Origin: Hymenobacter fodinae
GTDB taxonomy: Bacteria > Bacteroidota > Bacteroidia > Cytophagales > Hymenobacteraceae
Assembly: GCF_004745825.1 (NCBI RefSeq)
Contig: NZ_SRLA01000001.1
Span: 1,240,001-1,304,000 of the forward strand
Direction of reading: 5' to 3'
DNA length: 64,000 nt
Shown: in pieces, positions 42,764-51,445 of the stretch
Layout of the letters: the number at the start of each line of letters is the position of its first letter
Numbering within the stretch: the stretch's first letter is position 1
Notes under the pieces: model-generated
Told to the model about the DNA's origin: nothing
Database searches by the model: none
Seen by the model: the letters and a program-made list of their open reading frames with translations, nothing else
Made by a program: the position numbers and the translations under genes

Positions 42764-43366
42764 TTACTGCACGCGGATTACCTGCTTGCGTAACGGGGAC
42801 CAAGCAATTACCCGACGGTCTTCCTTCCCCACGAGGTAATGAAAGCCAAGGGCATCGGAACGCTGGTGCAGATCATCCCAGGCCGTGCGGTCAGCTAGGC
42901 CAGGTTGGTAGGTGGCACTAGCCGGTAAGGCTGGGCGCTGGAAGTTTTTTTCGGCAAAGAACTCATCCATGCGGCGGCGTACGTAAGCCTCGCGCTCCGC
43001 TTGCGTAGCGGTAGAATCCTTCATCTCATATACCAGAGCTGCTTCTAAATCGGGAGCGGTTAGCACTTCCCGAAAAATTACCTGACCGCCAGTGGTGGTA
43101 ATGGTAAACGTGGCCTCGCTGCTAAGTAGGTTTGGGCCTCGTAGCGCCAGCGTGAAAACATCGGGGGTAGCGGGAGCCGAAAAGATGTGCCGCTTCCGTA
43201 CCGTTTTCAACGTGTCAGACTGGGCATTGACTATGGCCGGCCGAGCCGTATCCATGGGCTCGGCGGTGGCTGGAGCAGTATCGGAGGACGAAACTGTGCT
43301 AGCTTGCTCAGAAGGTGACGAGCACGCTGCCACCAAGGGTAGCAAGCAAAGAAGAGTGCGCCGCAT
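42764..43366 (-). CDS. Lipoprotein of unknown function
   Basis: Predicted lipoprotein of 200 residues with a short signal peptide ending in LVAAC (Cys15) and a Ser/Thr/Ala-rich linker of about 40 residues. The mature domain (RHIFSAPATPDVFTLALRG, SEATFTITTTGGQVIFREV, AYVRRRMDEFFAEKNFQRP, FHYLVGKEDRRVIAWSPLRK) was not recognised. It looks like a single gene. Function not inferred. Confidence 0.75.
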   Translation of the reverse strand: MRRTLLCLLPLVAACSSPSEQASTVSSSDTAPATAEPMDTARPAIVNAQSDTLKTVRKRHIFSAPATPDVFTLALRGPNLLSSEATFTITTTGGQVIFREVLTAPDLEAALVYEMKDSTATQAEREAYVRRRMDEFFAEKNFQRPALPASATYQPGLADRTAWDDLHQRSDALGFHYLVGKEDRRVIAWSPLRKQVIRVQ

Positions 43367-43453
43367 ACAATACGTGATTTGGGAGCGTAGTAGAGAATAA
43401 GGCTTTCTACGCAGGAAAGTACGGTTCAGGTTGAGCTGGGTGCGGCAACAGGC

Positions 43454-44335
43454 CTAGAGCCATTGCCGGAGCAACATCAGGAGAAAGGCCGCGCTTAGAC
43501 ACACGGAGGAAACCTGATTCATGCGCATGGTCCGCTCGAAATTGGCCTGGGCTGGTGACATCCACACAGCCCGGGCCCAGCTTAGAAACAAAACCACCAC
43601 GGGCCCCGTGGCCAGCAGAAAAATCAGCAGGTTAGGGAGCTCCTGCCGCCAGATGTAGGCCACTGCCAAAACGGCTGCCCCCGTGAGGAGGCCTAGCCCC
43701 GCAAACAGGAAAGTACCCCGGATGCCCAAACGTAAACTCAGGGTTTGGTCGCCGCGGCGGGCGTCTTCCTGGTGCTGATATACCTGAGTGAGGGGGTAAG
43801 AACCGCACAGAAACAAGCTGCTCACTAAGGCCAGTAAGAGGTTTTGCGGCGCCAATATTTCGGTGGAGCTGGCGTGCACGCCTACTTGGGTCATCAGGAA
43901 TGTATAGGCTCCCTGAAACACCACTACCACCAGCGTACTGAGTAATGGGTACTTTTTTAGCCGAATCCCCTCAAAGCTGTAGGCCTTCGATACCAGCAGA
44001 TAGCCCGCTACCAAAGCGCCAAACAACGGAGATAGAAGCACTCCCCCCACAATAGCCAGCGCATCAAACAACCAGACTAAGTGCAACAACTCCCTTGACA
44101 CTTTAGGTGGGTGTTTTAGGCCGCCAATGCTTTCCTCATCCCGGTCGTAGTAGCTGTTGTAGCCATTGGAAGCGGGGTAGGCCAGTAGGTGCAACACCAC
44201 AAACACCCCCGCAGCCCGCGCCAGGCTGAAGGGCTCCCGCAGGGCGCTCAAGCCAAACCAGAACACCGGCATCAGGTACACAGAAAATGGAATGCGCAGC
44301 AGAGGCAGCGCGCGACGATAGGCGGCAAGTGGCAT
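43454..44335 (-). CDS. UbiA-family prenyltransferase-like membrane protein
   Basis: Integral membrane protein of 293 residues with about eight hydrophobic segments. UbiA-type metal-binding regions are visible as NGYNSYYDRDEESIGGLK and, further on, VYQHQEDARRGDQTLSLRLG. Members attach prenyl chains to aromatic acceptors such as quinone precursors. The ATG at 44335 is chosen because it precedes LLRIPFSVYLMPVFWFG directly; longer forms would overlap the upstream methyltransferase gene. That methyltransferase lies 68 bases upstream on the same strand, so the pair may modify the same lipid or quinone-like product. Confidence 0.85.
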   Translation of the reverse strand: MPLAAYRRALPLLRIPFSVYLMPVFWFGLSALREPFSLARAAGVFVVLHLLAYPASNGYNSYYDRDEESIGGLKHPPKVSRELLHLVWLFDALAIVGGVLLSPLFGALVAGYLLVSKAYSFEGIRLKKYPLLSTLVVVVFQGAYTFLMTQVGVHASSTEILAPQNLLLALVSSLFLCGSYPLTQVYQHQEDARRGDQTLSLRLGIRGTFLFAGLGLLTGAAVLAVAYIWRQELPNLLIFLLATGPVVVLFLSWARAVWMSPAQANFERTMRMNQVSSVCLSAAFLLMLLRQWL

Positions 44336-44403
44336 GGGCAGACGGAGCCGTGGGGCAAAGGGCAGGAGCAGGTTCCGGAAGGGCGAACGGCGCAAGCTAC
44401 GGC

Positions 44404-45198
44404 TTACGGCGTATTTTCTCGCGGAACTCCCACCAAGTACGTCACCTGCGGCCCCCACCAATGACGGACTTTTCCTGATTGCCAAGTGAAGGCGCCGGAC
44501 GGGTCAGCGCGGCGTGCCAGGGCCAACAGCTGCTCCGGTGGGTACATGCGCAGAATCGAGACGCACCCATCCCAGATTGTAAACAACGGGATGAGCGGCA
44601 CCAGATACGTAAAAAACAGCCGGCTCCACCGGAACGGCCGGATAAATGGTGTTATCAGTAGCTGGGCAATGGGCAGTACGGTGAGTGCTAACCCGATTTC
44701 GGCCCAGTGCTTGCCGGCTCCTTCAAACACGCCAATACCGGCGCGGTGGCGCACGGCATCGGCCAGAATAGCTTCGGCCGTGGGAGGGGCAAAATGATGA
44801 AAAGCCGAAAACACCGTCCGGAAGCCTACTAAACCGGCAGGCACAGCGGTGGCATCCACGGAGGTGGCTTCAAAGCTCAGGCCGGGCGTGCGCCGAGCCA
44901 ACAGCTGCCAGGCCTCAGGCTGAGGATACAAATCAGTAAGGCAGATGCGAGCCGGTGGTAGGCCAGTGGTTTGCAAAGCCCGCAGCACGCCCTCAGTACC
45001 TCCGCCAGCCCCGGCCCCGAGTTCCACAATCTGTGGCTGGTGGGTGAGTTGTAAGGCGCGTTGCAGCAAGGGTACAATGGGTTGGTAGGTACCCAGCGCC
45101 GAAATCATGAAGCGTAGGTAGTCCATCATACCCGCCCGAATTACGCGCGGAAACCAAGGCAGATCTTCAAACTCAAATAGCTGGAGGCGAACTTTCAC
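44404..45198 (-). CDS. Class I SAM-dependent methyltransferase
   Basis: Protein of 264 residues starting with GTG. The SAM-binding motif is IVELGAGAGGGTEGVLRAL, followed by ICLTDLYPQP (acidic motif) and TVFSAFHHFAPPTAEAIL (motif around the active site). The C-terminal half has a hydrophobic stretch (ALTVLPIAQLLITPFI and LFFTYLVPLIPLFTIWDG) that may sit at the membrane, as would suit a lipid-like substrate. It is probably an operon partner of the UbiA-like gene downstream. Substrate unknown. Confidence 0.85.
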   Translation of the reverse strand: MKVRLQLFEFEDLPWFPRVIRAGMMDYLRFMISALGTYQPIVPLLQRALQLTHQPQIVELGAGAGGGTEGVLRALQTTGLPPARICLTDLYPQPEAWQLLARRTPGLSFEATSVDATAVPAGLVGFRTVFSAFHHFAPPTAEAILADAVRHRAGIGVFEGAGKHWAEIGLALTVLPIAQLLITPFIRPFRWSRLFFTYLVPLIPLFTIWDGCVSILRMYPPEQLLALARRADPSGAFTWQSGKVRHWWGPQVTYLVGVPRENTP

Positions 45199-45237
45199 CC
45201 GCGTACGTACGCAGAAACGAGCCGCGGGGCTACTGGC

Positions 45238-45657
45238 CTACGATTGTGCCAGGGCCGGCCGGGCCGCCGGACCATATAGCCAGAGCACGGTCAGGATGGC
45301 GGAACCTAAGTACGGCAAAGACAAATCAAGCAGGCCCGTGAGGGAGGTTACCGGCAATAATAGCAGTAGTAAATAGTTGGCTACTAGGAAAAAAAGCCCT
45401 ACCCCAATCAGTGCCATCGTCCGCCGCGGCCAATCGGAATAGCGGGTCATGACGGCGAAAAACGGTACTACAAGCGGAATAATAGCCAGGGAAATCATGG
45501 CCGCCACTAGGCCTACCAATAGCGCAACTGTGTAATCCGTCAGCCGCTCCAGTGAGAAATCTATGATCAGCCACAGCGTGCCGCCTAAATTGCTAAGCAG
45601 CCATAGTAGCAATGTCCGGATAAGAGTAGAGTGAACGGACGAGTAAGAGTTAACCAT
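45238..45657 (-). CDS. Small integral membrane protein
   Basis: Protein of 139 residues from the ATG at 45657 with four predicted membrane segments (LIRTLLLWLLSNLGGTLWLI, TVALLVGLVAAMISLAII, TMALIGVGLFFLVANYLLLL and LPYLGSAILTVLWLYG). No family recognised. It follows the methyltransferase gene on the same strand at a distance of 39 bases and could belong to that operon. Confidence 0.7.
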   Translation of the reverse strand: MVNSYSSVHSTLIRTLLLWLLSNLGGTLWLIIDFSLERLTDYTVALLVGLVAAMISLAIIPLVVPFFAVMTRYSDWPRRTMALIGVGLFFLVANYLLLLLLPVTSLTGLLDLSLPYLGSAILTVLWLYGPAARPALAQS

Positions 45658-45856
45658 AATAGAGTGAAATAAGCTAGGCCACTGCTCCGACTGCAATCAG
45701 GAGAAAGGTGGTACTGGTTGGAGGATAAGAACACCGGGATATACGGAAGGCAAAAGCGCGCTAGTTTGCCTGAAAACCGTGTTTTAATGGGAAAACCAGC
45801 TCTATTTTGACACCGCTCTTCCGGCTTTGGGAAACACGGGGCCTTTGGGTTAGATA

Positions 45857-46365
45857 TTAGCTGTTTATACAGAAATATTGGTTATTGGGCGGAGCCAGTC
45901 GCGGCAGACCCAGCAGGCTGCTATAGGTGCTGTCAGCATCCACGGCAAACTGAGGAAATAGAAAATTCATAGCAAAGCCAATGGCATATTCGCTGGCTTT
46001 GATTGTGTTAGGCTCGCAACGGTGAAGCCGGATGAAAAGACTAGGAGACAAACACGCAAAAGAGCACCGAGGCCGCAAAGAGCAGCAGCGTACCTTCTCT
46101 AGCCAAACTACTCGGGAGGGGGCAGTCGCCCCCGCATCCGCCCTTTTGAATAAGAATGGCATTATGGGCATGCGCAACACATTACCTACTAATGCTCCGG
46201 CTAACATCAGTGGGTAGATAGCCAGAACGCCCAGTAATAAAGATGTTACAGCCCCTGATGATTTGTACTGCTATGGATGAATAGAATAATCAGATAAAAG
46301 CACGGAATAGCAAAGAATGCACCCCACAACCGAGAGAGCCAGAACAGCGGGGGAGGCGCTGCCGG
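45857..46365 (-). pseudogene. Decayed membrane-protein gene
   Basis: On the minus strand, protein-like hydrophobic segments appear in sequence in different frames: LFWLSRLWGAFFAIPCFYLI in one frame, then LGVLAIYPLMLAGALVGNVL after a one-base shift, then TLLLFAASVLFCVFVS in another frame ending at a stop, then FAMNFLFPQFAVDADSTYSS running to the stop at 45857. No single frame gives a sensible protein. This order of membrane-like segments broken by shifts suggests a gene inactivated by several small indels. The original family is unknown. Confidence 0.4.
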
Positions 46366-46475
46366 CTAGTCATGAGGTAGTGGTAAACGCGTTTCTAGAC
46401 TATGCTATAATGTTATGAATGTATGTTGTCAACCCAGATATTGAAAGAGTGGCCAATAATGGCTGTTACATAAGT

Positions 46476-46835
46476 CTAAGGCAGTTGTATGTGGAAGGCT
46501 TCGCGCTCATCTACTGTAACCTGAGTAGGATCTATGCCCTCAACAATCCATTGGACCAAGTCTTCGCCTCGCAAATAAGCTCTAAACGACAGCCGGCCTA
46601 GATGCAAGTGTAATGGGTGCATTTGGTTGATGAGCATTTTGTGGTTGGAGCCTTCTATCCACGCTCGCAGCACTATGACCTTACTTTTCCTGACATAGTG
46701 AGGCAAGTATTCCTCTGCCCATTCAGCGTCAAGCACCCCATCGCACCAGCATCTGCGTAGGTCTTCATCTTCGGACTCGGCCAGCGCTTCAGTTAGCTTG
46801 TATTCCAATAGTGTGAAGAAGCCCTTGGAAAGCAT
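46476..46835 (-). CDS. Hypothetical protein, 119 residues
   Basis: Small soluble protein beginning MLSKGFFTLLEYKLTEALAE, rich in acidic residues and Trp (DEDLRRCWCDGVLDAEWAEE) with a possible beta-rich second half (SKVIVLRAWIEGSNHKMLIN). No family recognised. Codon use is acceptable and no better frame overlaps it. Isolated between a decayed gene and a membrane-protein cluster. Confidence 0.55.
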   Translation of the reverse strand: MLSKGFFTLLEYKLTEALAESEDEDLRRCWCDGVLDAEWAEEYLPHYVRKSKVIVLRAWIEGSNHKMLINQMHPLHLHLGRLSFRAYLRGEDLVQWIVEGIDPTQVTVDEREAFHIQLP

Positions 46836-46992
46836 AAATGCAGGGGTATAAGATTAGACGTGGGCACCTACTGCTGCGCAAGGGGTAGGGGCGTAACGTT
46901 AAGTAATCTCCAAAAGGGGCAAAAAATGTAGTCAAGAGTGTTTGCAATGCCGAATAACTTTACGTGCTTTGTAATACAAAGTGCTTTTAGCT

Positions 46993-47655
46993 ATGATGCA
47001 GCCCGCTACCGATCCGCTCGCCCAGCTTACCGAGATTCGCGCCATCATGGAGCGTTCTTCCCGCTTCATCTCCCTGAGCGGCCTCTCCGGAGTAGGGGCG
47101 GGCGTGGTGGCGCTGGCGGGGGCAGGCCTAGGCCACTGGTTTTTGCTGCAGTGGTTTCCAAGCAGCAGCTATGGCTCAGTAGGCTACTTGCGGCTGTTGC
47201 AAAGCACTGAGGAGGAGCGCTGGCTGGTGCTGCCTTACCTGTTAGGCTTCGCATTAGCAATAATTGCAGTAGCATTAGTTGTTGCCACGTTCTTCACGGT
47301 ACGCCGGGCGCGTCGGGCGGGCCTGCCGGTTTGGAGTGCCCTGGGCCGACGCTTGGCTCTTAGTTTGGCTATTCCGCTGATTGCGGGCGGGTTGTTTTGT
47401 CTAGCGCTGTTTGTGCGGGGCGCAGTGAGCCTAGTAGTGCCAGGGCTGCTCACCTTTTACGGCCTCGCTTTACTTAATGGCAGCAAGTACACGCTTGACG
47501 AAATTCGGTGGCTTGGCCTTACCGAAATTGTGCTCGGATTAGTAGCTGTGTTGCTCCCCGGCTTTGGGTTGGCGTTCTTTGCGCTCGGTTTTGGGTTTGG
47601 GCACATCCTCTACGGCCTGCTCATGTACAACCGCTACGAGCGGAAACAGGCCTAG
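46993..47655 (+). CDS. Multi-pass membrane protein of the 47-51 kb cluster
   Basis: Protein of 220 residues with an N-terminal soluble helix (LAQLTEIRAIMERSSRFISL) and six predicted membrane segments. The start is one of two adjacent ATG codons at 46993. No enzyme motif is visible. It is followed after 64 bases by a winged-helix regulator gene and then by a large DUF4173-like membrane protein, a combination that recurs in Bacteroidota by general impression, which suggests that the regulator controls this set. Function unknown. Confidence 0.8.
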   Translation: MMQPATDPLAQLTEIRAIMERSSRFISLSGLSGVGAGVVALAGAGLGHWFLLQWFPSSSYGSVGYLRLLQSTEEERWLVLPYLLGFALAIIAVALVVATFFTVRRARRAGLPVWSALGRRLALSLAIPLIAGGLFCLALFVRGAVSLVVPGLLTFYGLALLNGSKYTLDEIRWLGLTEIVLGLVAVLLPGFGLAFFALGFGFGHILYGLLMYNRYERKQA

Positions 47656-47719
47656 CCACCCGCCTGCCATTTTACCATTCCTACTGGCCTAGGGCCAGTT
47701 GCTCCCGAGAAGTTTGCCC

Positions 47720-48019
47720 GTGAAACATGTTATCCATACGCTCAATAAGGCTTTCGACAACCGTGTACGGTTGGGCGTAATGGCCGTGCTCATGGCTAAC
47801 GAAACGGTGAGCTTTAACGAGTTGAAAGAAGCCCTCGACTTGACCGATGGCAACTTGGCTAGTCACGTATCGGCCCTTGAAAAGGCAGGCTACGTAGCGG
47901 TTAGCAAACAGTTTGTGGGTAAGAAACCAAACACCACTTATTCGGCCTCTACGGAGGGCAAACAAGCTTTTCAAGACCATCTAACGGCTCTCGAAAAGCT
48001 GCTGCGGCCAGGGAGCTAA
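47720..48019 (+). CDS. Winged-helix transcriptional regulator (HTH_34-like)
   Basis: DNA-binding protein of 99 residues with GTG start, giving KHVIHTLNKAFDNRVRLGVM. It is one winged-helix domain: NELKEALDLTDGNLASHVSALEKAGYVAV is the helix-turn-helix, KKPNTTYSASTEGKQAF the wing. This small MarR/ArsR-like type has no sensor domain. By position it regulates the flanking membrane-protein genes and possibly itself. The start is chosen because similarity to the family begins at once after it. Confidence 0.9.
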   Translation: MKHVIHTLNKAFDNRVRLGVMAVLMANETVSFNELKEALDLTDGNLASHVSALEKAGYVAVSKQFVGKKPNTTYSASTEGKQAFQDHLTALEKLLRPGS

Positions 48020-48071
48020 ATTTTTTTGTCTTTATACTTTGTAATTCAAAGTTCTTTTAAAAATATTTAAC

Positions 48072-49718
48072 ATGATTACATCAGCCTCTTTAGCTGGAAT
48101 TGCGCCAGAACCACAGGCGCGCCGAGCACACCCTCTCATGCTCACGGCTTTGCAGAAAGTCATGGTACCGCTGGGCGCCATCGCCTTCGACGTGCTGTTT
48201 TGGAATCAGGAAGTCGGGCTCAACTTGGCCCTCTACACGCTACTAGTTGTGGGGCTAACGCTGCTAGGCCTGACGCGCCACGCTGCTCAGCGTAAATCAG
48301 TGGGGTTCTGGACGACGCTGGCGGGCACACTACTCAGCGCGGCGCTAGTGGTGTGGCTTGGCTCGGGGGCGGCGCGGCTGGCTTGCGTAATATCTTTGGT
48401 ACTGTTTCTGGGCTACCGCAATCAACCACAGCTGCGGCTGGTAGCCTCTGCCTTACTCACGGCGCTGGGAAGCGTCACGCTGGCGCTGCCAGGGCTGCTA
48501 CCCTACCTACGTCTGCCACACGGTGGCTCGGCGGGCTGGGCCCGCACCCGCTTTTATGGTAGGGTGCTGGTGTTGCCCTTAGTGATATTGGCGGTATTTC
48601 ACGTGTTGTTTTCCCTCGGCAGCCCGCAGTACGCAGAGCTAAGCAATCAGCTGTTTGGTAAAATAGGGGAGTGGCTAGGCCAGTTGCTAGCCAGTGTATC
48701 GGTGCCGCACCTGCTGTTTTTCCTGTTGGGGCTCGGCCTGACGATTGGGGCCCTTGTTATTGTGCCCTACCATTACTTCCTCGATCAGGAGTCGCGCTTC
48801 GGGGAGTTTGTGCGGCGGCAGCGCGACCGAGTAGCTTCCCTAGCAGTACGCCACCCCGACTTCAGCACCAAGAAGTTTCGCACCCTTGATCTACGCAAGG
48901 AATATATAGCCGCGGTGGCAGTGTTTGGATTGGTAAACGTGTTGCTGTTGGTGGTCAATGGCTTGGATATTAAACTGCTGTGGTTCGGCTTCACCCCTCG
49001 CCAGGGCTTCAACCTTACCCAGTTTGTGCACGAGGGGACGTACGTGCTCATTCTGAGTATTCTGGTGGCCATGGGCATTGTCTTGTGGTTTTTTCGTCGC
49101 AACCTCAACTTCTACCGAAAGGGCTTGCCCGCCCTGCGCTGGGGCGCCACCGTGTGGGTGGTGCAGAATGTGGTGCTCGTTATTTCGGTAGGGCTGCGCA
49201 ACTATTACTACATCCTGCACACGGGCCTGGCCTACAAGCGCATTGGGGTGTATGGGTTTCTGCTCCTGACGCTGTTTGGCCTAGGTACGGTGCTGCTCAA
49301 AATCTGGCAGCGTCGTTCGGCCTTCTCGCTCGTGCGCCTCAACGGCTGGGCTACATATGCAGTGCTGCTACTGCTGGCGGCCGGGAACTGGGAAGTCTGG
49401 ATTACGCGCTACAACCTGCAGCCTCGCTTCGAAGAGCTAGACCTCGGATTTCTGCTTGCAATGCCCGAGCGGATGTTGCCCGAGCTGGCCGCCCGCGAGG
49501 CCGTGTTAGATGGCATGACCCGCATTATAGTGATAGATGAGTCTGGCTACGGTGAAACAAAGTTTACGCCGGCCGAGGCCCATCGTTTGGTGAAGCAGCG
49601 CCTAGCACGCTGGCAAGAAGCGTATCCGCGCTACCACACCTGGCAAAGCTGGACCTACGCCGAAGCCCAAGCCTACGAGCAACTGTACGGCCCCGTACCC
49701 GCCACCAAAACCCCCTAG
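48072..49718 (+). CDS. DUF4173/DUF4153-like multi-pass membrane protein
   Basis: Protein of 548 residues with about twelve hydrophobic segments. The stretch RKEYIAAVAVFGLVNVLLL, NLTQFVHEGTYVLILSILVA and YYYILHTGLAYKRIGVYGFL matches the DUF4173-type proteins of Bacteroidota as remembered. The C-terminal ~100 residues are soluble (RWQEAYPRYHTWQSWTYAEA). Transport or sensory roles have been guessed for the family; none is established. It follows the winged-helix gene after 52 bases and probably belongs to the same unit. Confidence 0.8.
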   Translation: MITSASLAGIAPEPQARRAHPLMLTALQKVMVPLGAIAFDVLFWNQEVGLNLALYTLLVVGLTLLGLTRHAAQRKSVGFWTTLAGTLLSAALVVWLGSGAARLACVISLVLFLGYRNQPQLRLVASALLTALGSVTLALPGLLPYLRLPHGGSAGWARTRFYGRVLVLPLVILAVFHVLFSLGSPQYAELSNQLFGKIGEWLGQLLASVSVPHLLFFLLGLGLTIGALVIVPYHYFLDQESRFGEFVRRQRDRVASLAVRHPDFSTKKFRTLDLRKEYIAAVAVFGLVNVLLLVVNGLDIKLLWFGFTPRQGFNLTQFVHEGTYVLILSILVAMGIVLWFFRRNLNFYRKGLPALRWGATVWVVQNVVLVISVGLRNYYYILHTGLAYKRIGVYGFLLLTLFGLGTVLLKIWQRRSAFSLVRLNGWATYAVLLLLAAGNWEVWITRYNLQPRFEELDLGFLLAMPERMLPELAAREAVLDGMTRIIVIDESGYGETKFTPAEAHRLVKQRLARWQEAYPRYHTWQSWTYAEAQAYEQLYGPVPATKTP

Positions 49719-49772
49719 GCCTGGTCTTCTGATCAGAAACAGAAGTGTGTTTCCACTTACAACTTATTAGTC

Positions 49773-50018
49773 ATGACGATTCTCCCCACGTTGCTTACCC
49801 TAGGCGGGGTGCTGCTGTGCGCTGCCTGCGTAGGGGGCTTAGCCTTCCTGCTCAGCTGGCGTGAACTGGCCGCCACGCCCCTAGAGCGTGCCCGGCGCCT
49901 ATACCGGGTGGTACTACCCGGGGCGGGCCTGTTGCTAGGCCTAGTGGTCTGGACGCTGCTGCACGTGATGTTGTTGTGGGCTCCAGGAGCTTCGCCCGCC
50001 GTGGCAGTTACGCCATGA
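49773..50018 (+). CDS. Small two-pass membrane protein
   Basis: Protein of 81 residues with two membrane segments (LLTLGGVLLCAACVGGLAFL and GLLLGLVVWTLLHVMLLW) joined by a basic loop (LERARRLYR). Its stop overlaps the next start in an ATGA arrangement, so the genes are translationally coupled. No family recognised. Confidence 0.75.
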   Translation: MTILPTLLTLGGVLLCAACVGGLAFLLSWRELAATPLERARRLYRVVLPGAGLLLGLVVWTLLHVMLLWAPGASPAVAVTP

Positions 50019-50395
50019 GCCAGCCCACAACTCATGCGCCGGCGCCGCGGGTATCGGCGGGCCGCAGCTTATCGGTGCTTATCACGGCACTGGCGGTACT
50101 CTGGACGTGGAGTCAATTTCCGGCTTGGTATGCCAGCGGCCACGCCGATGCCCTGGCTACGCAGCAGCTGGAGCGCTTCTGGTTTCAGCCCTGGCTACTA
50201 GGCCTGTTGTTGGTACTGGTAAACCTGGGCACGCTGCACTGGGGTACTTTACCGCTTGCCTTACCTAGCTCGCCGGGTAGCCTCCTCGATGCGCCGCAGT
50301 GGCAGCGGGAGGTGGTATTCTGGGCGTGCGTCATCTTTCACCTGGCAAGTACGGCTGCATTGGTCGGGCTGGTTGCTAACTGGCTGCCGCTATGA
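50015..50395 (+). CDS. Small membrane protein
   Basis: Protein of 126 residues from the ATG at 50015, chosen because it overlaps the stop of the preceding gene (ATGA). Three membrane segments are visible (LSVLITALAVLWTWSQF, PWLLGLLLVLVNLGTLHW, WACVIFHLASTAALVGLV). Its stop again overlaps the next start. No family recognised. Confidence 0.75.
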   Translation: MSQPTTHAPAPRVSAGRSLSVLITALAVLWTWSQFPAWYASGHADALATQQLERFWFQPWLLGLLLVLVNLGTLHWGTLPLALPSSPGSLLDAPQWQREVVFWACVIFHLASTAALVGLVANWLPL

Positions 50396-50772
50396 ACCAC
50401 CCAGTTGTTAGGCCTCCCGATCCAATTAGGCGCGTCATCCACTTTGGGGTAAATACGGTGCTACCCGCAGCCCCCGCCGGCTTCTTTCTGACGGTGGGGC
50501 TAGGCCTGTTCGGTTTGCTCAACCTAGTGTTCCAGCACGAAATATGGCTGCACACACCAGGTGCGGAGAGGTGGCTGCTGCTTCTGTGCCTGGCCTGCCT
50601 GCTTCTGTTGCCCTGGCAAATTGGGCGGGTTGCTAACCGAGTGGCCAACTCACTCAACGGGTGGTTCTGGCAATTCTGCTGGCGCCTGGCGGGCTGGAGC
50701 GCTTACGTTGCCGGTGGCGTATTGCTCATCCCCGGTGCTATCGGTTTAGGCTGGCTGCTGATAGCTGGCTGA
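50392..50772 (+). CDS. Small membrane protein
   Basis: Protein of 126 residues with three membrane segments (FFLTVGLGLFGLLNLVF, LLLLCLACLLLLPWQIG, VAGGVLLIPGAIGLGWLL). It is the third member of a tightly coupled string with ATGA overlaps on its 5' side. No family recognised. The tight coupling suggests one membrane complex. Confidence 0.75.
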   Translation: MNHPVVRPPDPIRRVIHFGVNTVLPAAPAGFFLTVGLGLFGLLNLVFQHEIWLHTPGAERWLLLLCLACLLLLPWQIGRVANRVANSLNGWFWQFCWRLAGWSAYVAGGVLLIPGAIGLGWLLIAG

Positions 50773-50852
50773 TGAGCAGGAGCAAGTATAAACTTGAGTA
50801 TTTCCCCTCCTGAGGTGAGGCACTTTCTACACAATTCCACTCTACTCTTTCT

Positions 50853-51239
50853 ATGCAATATTCAGAACCGACAGTATCAGCTGAACAGTCCGACATAGCT
50901 ATTGCCCTGGCCTGGCTCCAGCAAAGCAAGGATATTATTACGATGTGCATGTTAAACCTACTGCTGGTGGTACCCATTGCGTGGCCAGGGTTGGTGCTGT
51001 TTCTTTTTCGATGGGCGCTGGTGAAAAAAGCCACCACCCCCGCACGGGTAGCAATTCTATGGAGCTGCACGTTCTGTCACGAAGTATTGTGCTTTATGCT
51101 ATTTGCCTCAATGACTCGCGAAGATGGATTTGGCGTCCTCTCCACTTACTGTACTTGGGGCTATGGAATTGGGATGGGGCTGAGTGCGCTGGGGTTGCTG
51201 GAAATGATGTATCGAAGCTCCGCTCTTCAGTATCGGTAG
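50853..51239 (+). CDS. Small membrane protein, separate unit
   Basis: Protein of 128 residues with an N-terminal soluble helix and three membrane segments (MLNLLLVVPIAWPGLVLFLF, VAILWSCTFCHEVLCFMLF, YGIGMGLSALGLLEMMY). It lies 80 bases after the coupled string. The middle segment has two Cys residues (CTFCHE), which is unusual in a membrane helix. No family recognised. Confidence 0.65.
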   Translation: MQYSEPTVSAEQSDIAIALAWLQQSKDIITMCMLNLLLVVPIAWPGLVLFLFRWALVKKATTPARVAILWSCTFCHEVLCFMLFASMTREDGFGVLSTYCTWGYGIGMGLSALGLLEMMYRSSALQYR

Positions 51240-51445
51240 AGCATCGACAGGTCATTTGTATAACCCAGCCAGGTACAACTAGTAATTATCGAATAATGAG
51301 TGGCCTACCGTCGTTCTTTTCCGTGATAGGCGCAACGCAAGCCCGGCTAAAACGCGTGGCTTTTCATCTGCCTCCCGCACCTAACTGGTATATTTGCGCC
51401 TTAGTTGCCGGGCCGTAGCGCCCTGTTCGCCTCAACGCGCCCTGA

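Noticed and set aside
44336..44485. Longer start for the UbiA-like protein
   Set aside because: It would use a TTG and overlap the methyltransferase gene; the ATG at 44335 precedes the first membrane segment directly.
46032..46217. Small plus-strand open frame of 61 residues
   Set aside because: It lies opposite the decayed membrane-protein gene, is basic and low in complexity, and has no supporting context.
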